Assembly (NCBI GenBank): GCA_963575745.1
Contig: CAUYUJ010008568.1
Span: 1 to 39,260, forward strand
Origin: Prorocentrum cordatum
Taxonomy: Eukaryota > Sar > Dinophyceae > Prorocentrales > Prorocentraceae
Direction of reading: 5' to 3'
Length of the DNA stretch: 39,260 nt
Shown here: positions 8,161 to 18,745 of the stretch, in pieces
Position numbering within the stretch: position 1 is the stretch's first letter
Layout: each line of letters starts with the position of its first letter
Translations under genes and position numbers: made by a program
The notes under the pieces: model-generated
Told to the model about the DNA's origin: nothing
What the model saw: only the letters and a program-made list of their open reading frames with translations
The model's database searches: none

Positions 8161-8300
8161 GCTCTTGGATCGGTTGCAACCCGGTGTTCTTCAGAAAGGT
8201 TTGCATAGGAATCCGTTAGGTTGCGATCAGTCAGTTTCCAGCGGTTGCAATGCGACCGAAGTAGTTCCTGAACAATCCGAAGTGGTTGTAATCGGTCTTA
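8161..8300 (+). repeat. Diverged copy of the CGATCG/GGTTGC fold-back family
   Basis: GGATCGGTTGCAACC, GGTTGCGATCAGTCAG, AATGCGACCGAAGTAGTT and CCGAAGTGGTTGTAATCGGTC match parts of 6427-6511, but with decayed pairing. Confidence 0.45.
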
Positions 8301-8325
8301 TTCCCCGCCGAGAGGACCCCAAGAG

Positions 8326-9072
8326 TCAAACGTTGTCCCATTCCCTCGGGGACACGCACCCGACGTCTAAGTCCAGGTCCTTTACCTTGTGCCAAATCCG
8401 CTTCCAGATGTCGGCATGCGGCCTCTTCCAGCTCGTATACCACCACTCGCCCTTCTGCGATCCCCCAAGGATACCCTTTATGGCCTTATGGCCCGTGTAG
8501 ATGCGACCTGGCGGCATCATCCGCTCCAGCACCTTTAGGGAGGCCCACATCTCCGCTCGCTTGACCCTCCTATGGATTGGCAGCGGACACGGCAGCGGTC
8601 CCCACAACTGCATTTTCGCGCTGCCCTCGTCCGTGAGTGACATAGCTGCCCATCCAGTTTGAGCCCAATCGCTGTAGCCCAACTTCGATCCGTCGCACAC
8701 GATGTCGCCCGCGAAGTAGTCCTCATCGCCCTGTACCACCTGGCCGTAGTACTGGTCCTCTCCGATGCCCACGAAGGTCCAGTCCGCTTCTGGCGTGCGG
8801 ACCCGCCCCCGCGTCCACAACATGTTCGTGTCCTGCTGCTCCGCAACGGTCTGCCAGTCCGCCTGCGCCTGCAACCGCAACAAAGGCGCTGGGCTCAAGC
8901 TCTGGTATTCCTCGGCCTTGGTCCAATCCTCCCACAATTTACTCTGCACGTCCTTGCGCAACATTGCTGCTACATCCATGGGGCAAGCCTCCGTCATGTT
9001 CAGCTCGTAGCCCTCCTTGGTGACGAACGTGTGCCGTGCTGGCCAGGTCCAACTCGCCCTCCTCATGGACAT
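8326..9072 (-). pseudogene. LINE-type RNase H domain fragment
   Basis: A 248-codon frame. RNase H would remove the RNA strand after reverse transcription of a non-LTR retrotransposon. Visible: DIVCDGSKLGYSDWAQTGWAA (first catalytic Asp and following strand, about residues 137-157), PLPIHRRVKRAEMWASL (catalytic Glu of helix A, about 176-192) and RIYTGHKAIKGILGG (position of the second Asp, here TGH in place of TDH), followed by RPHADIWKRIWHKV. This order, including the QRR/HRR...RAE motif, is that of dinoflagellate LINE pol C-termini. The usual final WVKAH segment is absent: sequence ends WDNV at 8326. The reverse transcriptase upstream is also absent; beyond 9100 an unrelated CCCAAGAGG repeat begins. 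The catalytic Asp change and both truncations mark a dead fragment. Confidence 0.7.
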
Positions 9073-9227
9073 GATGACCGCTCCTGCTGGTCCTCATACT
9101 CCCGCCCCAGCCGGCTTCATACCGACCTCCTGTTGCTGCCGCCGCCACGCCTGCTGCAACATGTACGCAATGCTATCCCCGTCGTCGCCTGCATCCTCCT
9201 GCGCTTGTGCCGTTTGCCACACAGCTC

Positions 9228-9312
9228 GCGCCCAAGGAGCCCCCAAGAGGCCCCCAAGAAGGCCCAAAAGGCCCCCCAATGCCCCCAAGAGCCCTCCAAG
9301 AGGCCCCTGAGA
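9228..9312 (+). repeat. CCCAAGAGGCCC-type short repeat cluster
   Basis: Words such as CCCCCAAGAGGCCCCCAAGA and CCAAGAGGCCCC recur. The same words occur at 12.2-12.6, 13.1-13.45 and 14.8-14.9 kb, and in reverse orientation at 14.3-14.6 kb. Confidence 0.55.
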
Positions 9313-9404
9313 GGCACCCCACGAGCCCCTCCCATGCATTCAAGAAGCTCCTGACCCACGAGATAACTTCCAAGATCGTCGCAAGCACTCGTTCCCTCTG
9401 GGAG

Positions 9405-10075
9405 GTCGGCGGAATGGCGCAAGCCACTTGAACCAAGTCTTGTAGGGACCCACGAAGGAATGTTGGATGCAGCATCGCTGATTCGTCTTAGGTTTACACT
9501 CCCTCCCTCCATCTCTCCCTTCCTCGCTCCTCCTCCTCCTCCTCCTCCGCCTCCGACTCCGGTTCCTCTTACACCTCGTCCTCTTCCTCCTCCTCCTCCT
9601 CCTCCTCCTCCTCCTCCTCCTCCGCCTGTTCTCTTGATGAATATCTCCTCCCTGTCGCACCCCAGACATCGCGGTAGGGCCGACCGGGCGTTTCGCTTGG
9701 TACTCTCGCCACCGATGATCCTGAAACTTGTAATATGCAGCAGCTTCGCGGATGGAGGGCGAATTGTTTTTGTCGAAGTGAGGCTTTCGCCTGAGCGCCG
9801 CGCAGACTCGTCTGCAAAAATGCAACTGCTCCACGGATAAAGGGGGGTGGTTAAAAATGTAACTCGCGCCTTAGCGCACCGCACATTCGTCTCGAAATTT
9901 TGCAATTGCTTCACGGGTGGAGGGTGGCTGGTTTTCAACATGAAGCTCTCGCATTGGCGCCACGCACATTCACCGTAAATGTTTGCGACGTGTTCACGGA
10001 TGGAGGGCGGGTGGTTTTCAACATGAGGTTCTCGCCTTCGCGCCGCGCATATTCGCCTTACAAGTTTGCGCATCA
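9405..10075 (+). repeat. Composite repeat copy: pre-array segment, (CTC)n, GTCGCACCCC segment, 83-bp satellite
   Basis: 9425-9497 (TTGTAGGGACCC...GGTTTACACT) matches the segment before the array at 17.6 and 34.3 kb. (CTC)n occupies about 9500-9628. Then TGAATATCTCCTCCCTGTCGCACCCC (in part) and the GGGC...CGTTTCGC block match 17.0 and 33.6 kb. From about 9735 come four diverged units of the 83-bp repeat with TTCACGGATGGAGGGCGGG and CTCGCCTTAGCGCCGCGCA. The following unique block of the other copies is missing. Confidence 0.65.
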
Positions 10076-10342
10076 GCCTCGCAGGATCAGGGCGGAGCGG
10101 TGGCCACACAGCGGTGGCTTGAAGTGTGGACCCACACAGCAGACCGCCTGAGAAGGGTGGTCATCGGCGCCCGGCTCTCGGAGTCCCCAAAGTCCAAAGT
10201 CGCCAGCCCAGGCCACGGTCCCAAGAGAAGCGGGAACTGGCCTGTCAACCCTTCCACCTCCCCCTACCTTTATTGTTCATGGTGCACTCCACGACTCCAT
10301 AAACAAAAACTTATCATCTTGATTGCTCGAGCGCAGCCGAAG

Positions 10343-12062
10343 CTACGCGCGGGCTGGTGCCCGAATGGGCGTCGGACTTGGAGGTGGCGCCGAGATTGTC
10401 AGATCATCACCCCGCATCCACATCCCAGATAATGGGACGACCCTGTTCTCGTCGGTGGACGTGAAATTACCGCTGAACCTGATGTCCAGTCCGCTCCACG
10501 CCGCAGAATGAAAAGTCGTGACTGCACGCACGTCCAGGCCTTGGTAATCTTCCGGTGAACAATAGGGAGCCGCATCCGCGACCCCCTCATTCATGAGACT
10601 CGAAATCGTGACGTTCTCGACCGCGATGTCTTTCTGGAAGCCCAACCTCAAAGCGACGGCCCCCTTGTTATGATGGCTCATTGCGTCCCCGTGACACTCG
10701 AAGTTGGTCTTCCCCTCGGTGCCCCCTGTCAAAAGAGACCTGATGAAGTTCCCCGTTTCGACGCAGGTCAGTCCACCTCCGGCCCACCGCTGAATGCTAA
10801 GCGGGATGTGAGAGCCCCCAAAATAGAAAGAAAGGACGTCCTTCGAGATGCCCGTATTTTGCAAAGCGTCCCTAAAAACACCCTAGGTGATCTGCGCGTC
10901 CGTGAACGATGTTCCGACGTACGCGAAGCAACTGCTGCTATCCCATGCCTGGTCGATGCGGAAGACACCCCCGTCCGCGCCAACAGCCTTTTTACCGTTG
11001 ACCCATGCCGTCATTACCTGGTCGACCTTAAGTTTTAATTCATGAATGTGGACATGCCTCAAAGTGATGTTCTCCACCACCTCTAGAGGGTCAGTGGATG
11101 TGTCTGGACAAAAGCCGAATCCATTGATTGCCACTCCGCTCCGGCGAAGCAGAGCGCCATAAATTGCTCAACCGTCTGGCAACGCGCTGCCGCTACCCAT
11201 GACTGATAGCAATGGCCCTCCGGAACCTACCATAAAATCCTGAAGATCGGCGCGCAGCTGCGCGAAGCGCTTTTCGACGGTCCAGTTGGAGCCCCTGATT
11301 TCGACATTTGTGCATGCCATGAGCGACGCTATGCTGGGAACAGCATTCGGCATTAGCGTGTTCACGATATGGTCCATGAAAATGGCGTGGCTCAGCTTGG
11401 CACCAAATGTCTGAATCAGCGATGGCCCTATGTCCAAATTTTGCAAGAGAACATTCGAAGCGCCGTTGAGTGCTACACCACCCGCTTCAAACTCCTTTAT
11501 AATCAAGTTCTCAATGGTAACGCCATCAATATCGTTTCCGTGTATGCCATGGTGCGAGGAAAGGCCAAGCACGCAGTTACGAATACTCACGTTACGCGCG
11601 CTCACCAAAGGCGCGCTGGTTACCATACCGTTTGCGAACTGTGGCGGGCCCTGGCCAGCAATGAACGGTGCCGAGCCAAGTTCGATAATACTGAAGAAGC
11701 GTTGCTTTTTGTGGAAATCCTGCGACATAGCAATGCTGTTCCCCCCACAATCGATCTCCACGTTGTCTGCCTCCACCGTCAACGCTGCGAAAAAACACAA
11801 GTATGTATCCGCCACATTGCGGATAGGTGATCGAGTCCTCTGGAATCCCACTCCAGCTCAGATGGGCCCCAGTAGGGTTGAACGCAATGTTCTCCTTTAT
11901 GTGATATGTGCCAGGCGACCGGATCCGAACTGTACCCTGCGCAAAATCATCTGCATAGAGGTGGCGGCTTGGAAAAGGATGGGAAAGTGCGTCCCCTCCG
12001 TGGATCAAATTGGAAATTGCCATCACGAGCGCAAATATCTGGACGTAGCAATGGCATCCCAT
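10343..12062 (-). pseudogene. Secreted right-handed parallel beta-helix (pectin-lyase-fold) protein, inactivated
   Basis: Start ATG at 12062 with a signal-peptide-like N-terminus (VQIFALVMAISNLIHGGDA), then RSPGTYHIKENIAFNP. After a frameshift near 11820 the homologous sequence continues: FFAALTVEADNVEIDCGGNS, RFFSIIELGSAPFI, VSIRNCVLGLSSHHGIHGND, GVTIENLIIKEFEAGGVALN, the short beta-strand repeats of a parallel beta-helix. In the same frame there is a TGA after ALPDG (11168-11170) and a TAG after DAQIT (10883-10885); related sequence continues beyond each (AIYGALLRRSGVAIN; FRDALQNTGISKD; HHNKGAVALRLGF; GLDVRAVTTFHSA). Total span would give about 570 residues. Proteins of this type occur in algae and other protists; the substrate is not known to me. 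One frameshift and two stops argue for a pseudogene. Sequencing error could explain the frameshift but hardly both stops. Confidence 0.7.
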
Positions 12063-13510
12063 GTTGAAGGTGGCAGTATGAATACAAGGGCACGGTTGGG
12101 CTATGAAGATAACAAAAGTAGAGAGTGCACTTGATAGCTTGTTTAGCTGCAGGTGTCGCTCACTCTGGATATCTAAGGCTTCGATGTGGCTTCAACCTCG
12201 CCCAGGATGGCTCCACGTGGGACCTACAAGGGCCCCATGCAGGCTCCGAATGCCCCCAACAACGCCCTCGCGCATGCCCAAAGAAGCTTGAAAAGGTTCT
12301 GGGGGCGGCTCAAGATCGGACACCATGCGGCAGCACGCCCCAGTGTGACCTCCAAACGACTCCAGTATGCCTCCAAGGGCGCCCCAAGAGGCCCCGACCT
12401 AGCCCCGAGCCTGACCAAGGTGGTCCAAGACAGCCCAAGACGTCTCCAGCAGACAGACACCTGTCAAGAACCCAGTGTATTCCAGTGGTTCTGCCATTCT
12501 CGCATTTTCACGGCACAGTTCCCCGAGATGGTCCCAAGGGGGCTCCAAGAAGGAACGCTACTGCCACCCAGCGACTTCCCACGCGCCCCTGATGTTGACC
12601 TCGAAGGCGTGAGATCACCGAAGCCCGTGGCCAATATTGTCGAGGTGGCCCAGCTTGCGCGTGAGGCCACCACAGAACTGAAACCAGGATCTCAGTCTTA
12701 GGAAATTGATCCGCAAGCCACGTTTGCATGGGCATCCAGCTGCGAATTCTGACTACTTCCTCAGACCGCGTCTTCTCGACTAGACCTTGCAAGCAATCAT
12801 CACCGACGCATGGTGTACTGATGCACCCCTGCAAGCTCGTGGTTCCGCATGCACTTCTGTGACCCCTCTTGGCCTCCCCCCCTCACCCATGGCACGTTCT
12901 AAGCATAGCCAACTGACAGCAGTGAAACCATATGAGCCCCGAGGAGGTCAATCTGGTCCAATACAGCCCCCAACGGGGCCCATGATGCGAACATCTAGCA
13001 CACGCGTGAACCTTATTCATATGATTGGGACAGTATCATACGTTCGCTTCCTATGGGCGTCCGAGGCCGCAAGATGGCGTCTAGATCGCCTCAGTACGTA
13101 TGTGTTCTCTCAATGTATGACCCCAAGTGGGGCACAGAAAGGCTCTACATGAGCTCCGAAGGTCCCGAAGATCGCCCCAGAAGGTGCCCAACACAGCCCA
13201 AGGGGGCCGAAAAAAGGTCCTAGAAGCCCCTCAGCGGCCCCCAAAGGCCTTGCAGGGAGGCAACCATCTGTCAAACGTGTGCTTCGTTCATGTTGGCTGT
13301 CGCGCATTCTCACTTCCTGGGCTGTCTGATGCCTGAAGATGGCTTCAAGCTCGCCCAAGACAACACACCTAGAGCGCCCAAATTGATCCCAACAGCGCTC
13401 GAGGAAAGTCCCTGACGGGCTCCAAAATGGCCGAAGATGTCCCCGCAGACCTTTGAAAAGCGCTCAGACAAGCCCCTAGAGAGGCCACAGCCCGTCAACA
13501 TGTACCGCTG
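12063..13510. other. No gene; short GGCCCCAAGAGG-type repeats
   Basis: Short open frames only. Scattered purine-rich words (CAAGGGGGCTCCAAGAAGG, CCCCAAGAGGCCCC, GCCCAAGACGTCTCC) relate it to 9.23 and 14.8 kb. I see no motif, RNA gene or mobile-element end. Confidence 0.5.
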
Positions 13511-13524
13511 TCAGTTTTGTTGCC

Positions 13525-13690
13525 GTATCGCCCTCCCCCTGTCCTCTTCCTCCTCCGTCCCTGTTCTTCTCCTCGTCGTCCTCCTCCTTCCTTGCTCCCC
13601 CTGCTGCTCTTCCTCCCGATCCTTCCTCCTGCTTCCCCTGTCCTGCCCCCCATCGTCCTCCCTCCTTTGCTTCTCCTCCCCCCTGGCGGC
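13525..13690 (+). repeat. Pyrimidine-rich (CTC/CCT) tract
   Basis: C/T-dominated, imperfect CTC and TCCT repeats, followed by GC-rich non-repetitive DNA to 13910. Confidence 0.8.
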
Positions 13691-13910
13691 GCCTCCGCCC
13701 TGCGCGGTCCGCCTGCTGCCACAGGGAGCGCCGAGGCAGGGACGGAGGGGGCTGCTCGGGCCACGGCGGGCCTCGGCCACGGGCGGTCTCCCCGACCTGG
13801 CCCGGGGGGAGCGGCCCGAAAGCCAGAGCCCCGCCCCGAGGCCGAGGCGGTCGCCGCATCTCGGCGTTGTCTGCAGCGTGCGACGGCAGGGTGCGTCCTC
13901 CTGCGCACGG

Positions 13911-14065
13911 GTATACACACACACGCACGCGCACACGCACACACACGCGCGCGCGCACGCGCACGCGCACGCGCACGCGCACACACACACACACGCGCGC
14001 GCACGCACACACGCACGCGCACACGCACACACACGCGCACGCGCACGCGCACGCGCACACACGCA

Positions 14066-14111
<46 letters not shown>

Positions 14112-14146
14112 GACACAGGCACAGGCACAGGCACACACACACACAC
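13911..14146 (+). repeat. (CA)n / (GCAC)n dinucleotide array
   Basis: ACACAC and GCGCAC alternate in blocks; a pure CA run lies at about 14075-14109, then CAGACACAGGCACAGG. Alternating purine-pyrimidine throughout, so Z-DNA formation is plausible. Long frames through it are repeat artefacts. Confidence 0.95.
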
Positions 14147-15105
14147 GGGAACCCACGAACCTGCACGAGTCGAAGAGACTATCCAGAACCCAACCCATGG
14201 CCGATGGGAAGGCCAATTGGGCTGCAGTTGGAAGTAAGTTCGTGGTTTCTTGGACGATCCTGGGGTGGCGTTGCCCGTCTAGGGGCGCAGGTTGGGGTTC
14301 TTGGGGCCGTATTCCAAAACTCTCGTTTGCAGGACTCCTGGGGCGTGTTGAGATCTCTTGGGGCCTCCTGGGGGGGCCATGTGGTTCCTGGGGCTTCTTG
14401 GCGGCTGTTGGGGGGGCACGGTCGGAAATCGTAGTCAACTTTTTGGGGGGAGGGCCTGATCGCCTTCTCGGAGACGTTTTGAACAAGTGTGGAGCCTCTT
14501 GGGCCTCCCGGGGGCTTATTTGGGCCCTCTAATGAGGCATCCTGTGGGCCTCTTGGCGCAGCTTGGGGCCGTTCTGGAAGCATCTTGGAGGCCTGTTGGC
14601 GGCCTCTGGGTAGTCTTCTGAGAAGGCCCGCCCCTTCTCACTTCCCCCTCTCGCGCTCGCCGCCGAAAAGAGCGCTCCAAGACGGCCCCGAGAGGCAACA
14701 GTCGCTCCATCCACGTAGAAAGACGTATAGTTGTGGCAGAATCTCTCGTTAAGCCTGAGTGCCAGCCAAGACGACCGTAGAGGCCCAAACATCGCCCAAA
14801 GATGGCACACAAGGCCTACAAGAGAGCCCCAAGGCGGCACAAGAGGGCCCCAAGACGGCCCAGGAAGCACCAGAGACGGCCCTAGAGGGCCCCAAGAGAG
14901 CTCCAGGAGGGGCTTTACAAAAGGAATCCAAACGATCATTTCGAGCTCTCCGCCCCAAGAAGCCCCCCGGCCTTCTGAGAAGGTTTCCGCGCCTTCCCCG
15001 AAGACGACGCAAAACACTTCTCAGAAGGCGCGAGGGTTTCTGAGGAGCCCCGCCGCCTTCTGAGAGGGCCTTCTCCTTCTCATTTCCCCCCTTGCCCGCC
15101 GCCGA
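14147..15105. other. Degenerate CCTCTTGGGGCC/GGCCCCAAGAGG region, no gene
   Basis: 14180-14600 is rich in CTTGGGGCCTCCTGGGG words; 14780-14910 carries the complementary orientation (CCCCAAGGCGGCACAAGAGG). CTTCTGAGAAGGCCCGCCCCTTCTCA (in part) at about 14616 recurs diverged at 15057-15090. Only incidental open frames. Confidence 0.5.
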
Positions 15106-15600
15106 TCTTGTTTTTTTTTGGAAGCCTTCTGAGCCGTTGGGGCTCCACCGAAGGCCCATATGCCAGCGCTCGCATGCGCCCACGGCGCCCGTTTTAGCAT
15201 ACACACACACACCTCACACGCTTCGTGGTCCCATAGGGAGTTCCTCCGAATGCGGTGCATACAACGACGGTATCCACAACTTCACATGGTTGGGTGCTTC
15301 GCCAGGCTCATGGTTTGGAGGCCGTCCGCAAATTGTACTGTCAAGGGCAAACAGATTGCCTAGGCCAGTGCGCACGGAATCTGCGGACGGGGGGTGCGCC
15401 CACTGGACAATCTGCGGACACGCATGTTGTCCGCAGATGGTCCTTGGGTCGTCGGGTGTACGCGCGCGGAATCCACACATCGGGGGTGAGGCATCCGTAT
15501 TACCGGCGCCGAATCCACAGATCGACGGGGGGGAGATATGTTCTGCGCGCGCCGTGTCCACACTTCGAATGTATTGCTAACTCGTTTCGGTTTTCTTGAG
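15106..15600. other. Intergenic DNA with a 10-bp inverted repeat
   Basis: ATCTGCGGAC at 15410-15419 pairs perfectly with 15429-15438 across nine bases. AATCTGCGGAC, GTCCGCA and GAATCCACA words recur around it. No gene recognised. Confidence 0.5.
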
Positions 15601-15654
15601 CACCCCAACCCAGGCCACCTGGGAGGCCCCAGGCTCCCAGGAGGTCCTGGCCAC

Positions 15655-15837
15655 CTTTGGGCCTAGACTTGCGAAGATGTCTCTGGCGAAACGGGCCAGA
15701 CCACTTCAGGTCAGAGCATATCTGGGCCTAAAGACGCGAAGAAATCTCAAGCGAAACACGGGCTGGACCACCTCGGGTCAGGGCATCTCAGAACCTAGAG
15801 CTGCGAGGACGTCTCAGGCGAAACGGGTTGCCCAACT
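15655..15837 (+). repeat. Degenerate tandem repeat, unit about 65 bp, three units
   Basis: GGGCCTAGACTTGCGAAGA, GGGCCTAAAGACGCGAAGA and GAACCTAGAGCTGCGAGGA start successive units, each followed by TCTC-GCGAAAC-GGG and, in the first two, a GACCACCT-GGTCAG-GCAT block. Confidence 0.7.
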
Positions 15838-15854
15838 CGCGAGCGGCACCTCCC

Positions 15855-16014
15855 CCTGCTGCTGCAATTCCTCCGCCTCCTGCTCCTCCGCATGCTGCTG
15901 CTGCTGCTGCTGCTGCTGTTGCTGCTGTTGCCGGTTTCTCCTCCTTCTCCTCCCTACTCACAATGAGAAGGAGGAGGAGGCGGAGGAGGAGGAGGAGGAG
16001 GAAAGGAGGAGAGT
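15855..16014. repeat. (GCT)n run, then CTC array switching to GGA array
   Basis: GCTGCTGCT at 15893-15930, CTCCTCCTTCTCCTCC at 15937-15954, then a 13-base turn and GAAGGAGGAGGAGGCGG to 16012. The last two are near-complementary, so they form an inverted repeat. Confidence 0.75.
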
Positions 16015-16489
16015 GAGGGCCCCAAGGAGCCGCGCAATGGACGTCGCTGACAAATACCAGCATCGACCAACATATTCGCGCGAATAGCGGGTAGGTCGAA
16101 TGTTTTCGTTCGTTGACCGCGCGCCTCGGTTGATCCAGATGTGCCGCGTCGGAAGCGCGCGCTGCGAAATCAGCGCTGTCACCTGTTGATTGCGGCGGGA
16201 TCCAGGGAAGGGTTTGGGCGCAGGCGCGCCACTGCACGCCAGAGGTGCTGGATGACGCCAGCCCATCGTCGCTGTAGCGTGCGATTGCGGCCGATTTCAC
16301 AGGAACACAGCTTTTGTGCATCAAGTTTTCCAGGCGGGCACGTCGCCACTTGCCGAGCCGCTTGGCCCTCCAGCTTGTCCGCAGGACCAGATCCGCACAT
16401 TATATGAATCTGAAGACCATGGCGGCTGGAAATACACAGCCCTATAGACAGCATAGCGAAAAGACCCAGAGAACAAACCCAATGCCCGG

Positions 16490-16825
16490 GTCAGAAAGCC
16501 TGGCAGGCGGGACACTTTCTCCACACCACTGGGGGTGCGCAAAGTGTGCTCACCGAGGTCTCTGTCCGTTTCAGGTTCGCGGGACATGGCAGGCGTGGCA
16601 CTTTCTCCACGCCAAAGAGGGTGCGCAGGGGTTGGTCCCTCGCCGGGGTCTCTATCCGTCTCAGGGTCGCGGGGCGTGGCAGGCGTGGCACTCTCTCCGA
16701 ACCATAGGAGGTGCGCAGAGGGTGGTCCCATCGCGGCCTCCATCCGCCTCAGGGTCGCGGGGCGTGGCAGGCGTGGCACTTTCTCCACACTACAGTGAAG
16801 GTGGCAGGCGTGGCACTCGAACACA
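16490..16825 (+). repeat. Minisatellite, unit about 88 bp, about four units
   Basis: The word GGCAGGCGTGGCAC occurs at 16588, 16678 and 16766 (a variant at 16502), spacing 86-90 bp, each followed by TTTCTCC or CTCTCC and a GGTGCGCA block. The final unit is short. Confidence 0.8.
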
Positions 16826-16854
16826 GCATGGTGAAATATGAAATACTCACGCAG

Positions 16855-17795
16855 GACCTGAAGTAGGAATGCGGGGTTCCTCGGTAGCGTAATTCGACAT
16901 CGTTGATGCGCCTTCGGTTTACACTGATCCTCCCCCTCCTCCTCCTCTTCCTCCTCCTCCTCCTCCTCCTTCTCGTCTTCCTCCATTCCTTGTCCTTATG
17001 AAGAACTTCTCCCAGTCGCACCCCGAGCCCAGTTTTTAGGGCGGGCCAGGCGCTTCGCCTGAGACTTCCTCTCCAGTTATGACTCTGAAGCTTAAGACTT
17101 GCCAACAGCTTCACTGTTGGAGGGCGGGTGATTTTCAAAATGCGGTTCTCGCCTTAGCGCGGCGCGCATTCGTTTCAAAAATTCGCAAGAGTTTTACACA
17201 TTGAGGGCGGGTGGTTTTCAAAATGTGGCTCTCGCCTTAGCGCGGCGCACATTCGTTGTAAAAAATTGCAAGAGCTTCACGGTTTGAGGGCGGGTGGTTC
17301 TCAAAATGTGGCTCTCGCCTTAGCGCGGCGAACATGTGTTTAAAACATTTGCACAAGTTCCATGGATTCCCATCATCAACGTATCAGAACTTGTGTTTGG
17401 AAAAGATTCAGGATTACGCGGGTGCAACATGTATCGCTGTGCTGAAGTCCCAGAAATGCGTTCTGGCACGATCCAGGACCGTCAACACGCAATAGTCAGG
17501 TTGATCCGTGGCGTTGGAATCCCGAATACAATGTTTTGACACGCTTCAGGGTCTTCAAACGGTTGTCTTCCAACGAGGCAGTTCCCCAATGGAAATGAAC
17601 CGTTGTAGGGGCCTGTGAAGAGGGATCTGGGAGGGAGGGTGTATTCCAACATCGTTGATGACTCTTGGGTTTACACTGGTCCTCCTCCTCCTCCTCCTCC
17701 TCCTCCTCCTCCTCCCCCTCCTCCTCCCCCTCCTCCTCCTCCTCCTCCTCCTCCTCCTCCTCCTCCTCCTCCTCCCCCTCCTCGTGCAGGAGCAG
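16855..17795 (+). repeat. Composite repeat copy, most complete, with (CTC)n at both sides
   Basis: CATCGTTGATGCGCCTTCGG-TTTACACTGA leads into a short (CTC)n (16931-16985). Then AACTTCTCCCAGTCGCACCC and GTTTTTAGGGCGGGCC, three 83-bp satellite units, a unique block (TGTGCTGAAGTCCCAGAAAT, CTTCAAACGGTTGTCTTCCA), GTTGTAGGGGCC, and again CATCGTTGATG...GGTTTACACTGGTC and (CTC)n at 17681-17785. The order matches 33.0-34.4 kb throughout. Confidence 0.75.
17098..17345 (+). repeat. 83-bp satellite units inside the composite repeat
   Basis: The landmark TGCGG/TGTGGCTCTCGCCTTAGC recurs at 17142, 17225 and 17308, exactly 83 bp apart. Each unit contains TTCAC-G-TTGAGGGCGGGTGG and GCGCGGCGCACATTCGT. 83 is not a multiple of three, so a shared reading frame is not kept. 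Confidence 0.85.
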
Positions 17796-18429
17796 GAGCA
17801 GGAGCAGGAGCGCGGCGCGTGCGCGGCACTCGCCCGCAATGTGCGGCTTCGCGGTGGCAGGCATCCCTTTCAGAGCCGCCGGCGCAGCAGCAGCTCCGCC
17901 TCGGGGGAGCTGGCCGCGCCCAGCAGGACCCGCACCAGGCGCGCCCACGCGGCTGCTGGTCGGGGGCTGCCAAGTCACGAGCGGCGAACATGTCCGTACC
18001 CGCGCCCTCGCGGTCTGGATTCCGGGGCGCAATCCCGCGAATGCGCGGTCGCACAAATACGTCTCGCGCGGGGCATCCGCGAGAAAAACAACCCCGTATC
18101 CGCGGGAGCGCGGCCCAGGGGCCTGGCCCACGAGGCCGCGGATACGGACATGTTTTTGGCCCACAACCAAGGGTGACTCTGGGCAATGCTGGGTGAGCCT
18201 TCATGGGAGCCTCTACCTCCGCGCCCTTGTCGTAAACGTGATTTCGACCGGAGTTCGTCCAGATGTCAACCGCGCCCCTTCACCCGTTCGTCCAGATGCT
18301 GTCCAGATGTTGTCCAAATGTCGACCACATCTGACGATATTCTGGCGAAATGCCCGCAACCGCAAGGAATTTGGGGATCCTCTGAAGCTCCCATGAAGAA
18401 CCACACAGCCCATGGCGTCCCCACAGCTG
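17796..18429. other. GC-rich DNA without recognised gene
   Basis: Begins GAGCAGGAGCAGGAGCAGGA. Open frames on both strands are GC-driven. The words GTCCAGATG(C/T)TGTCCA recur at about 18285-18325. No motif supports a product. Confidence 0.4.
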
Positions 18430-18560
18430 CCCTCGGATCCCGGAGCTGCAGCTTTTCACAGCGGGTGTGTTCGCCAGGCTTCGGCTTCGGGCCCTGGGGC
18501 CATCACAGATCGATCCGGCTCGAAAAAATGGCGCAGAAAGATGGGGTCTGGGGTTAGAAA
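18430..18560 (+). repeat. Dispersed repeat family R2, plus-strand copy
   Basis: The core TTCGGGCCCTGGGG then CATCACAGATCGATCC then GGCTCGA is shared, with flanks, by 28590-28740 (same strand) and by 21870-22020 and 30003-30165 (opposite strand). Confidence 0.6.
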
Positions 18561-18745
18561 GTCCAGGGTTCGCTAGGGACTGGTTTCCCCCCAAAACGAC
18601 CGAAGCCTTCCCGACACCCACCGAAAACCCTCCCTGGAGGGTCCCTTGAGGCTTCTCGGAGGGTCGTGGGAGGGCTTCAGAAGGCTTACTGTCGCTTTGG
18701 GGGGAACCAATCCCTGGCAAATCAAGGGCTCTCGAAGTTTGGGGC
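18547..18745. repeat. Fold-back element, about 200 bp, imperfect long inverted repeat
   Basis: The left arm contains CTAGGGACTGGTTTCCCCCC AAAACGACCGAAGCCTTC (two blocks); the reverse complement of the right arm reads CCAGGGATTGGTTCCCCCCA AAGCGACAGTAAGCCTTCTG. Pairing extends outward to about 18550/18740 with mismatches. There is no room for a transposase, so it is MITE-like. Confidence 0.6.

Noticed and set aside
13410-13436. GCCATTTTGG on the minus strand as a spliced-leader relic
   Set aside because: Match limited to ten bases, without TCCGT or CTCAAG.
13476-14486. Cys/Val/Arg-rich frames that superficially resemble cysteine-rich secreted peptides
   Set aside because: They arise from the CA/GCAC dinucleotide array and have no conserved cysteine spacing.
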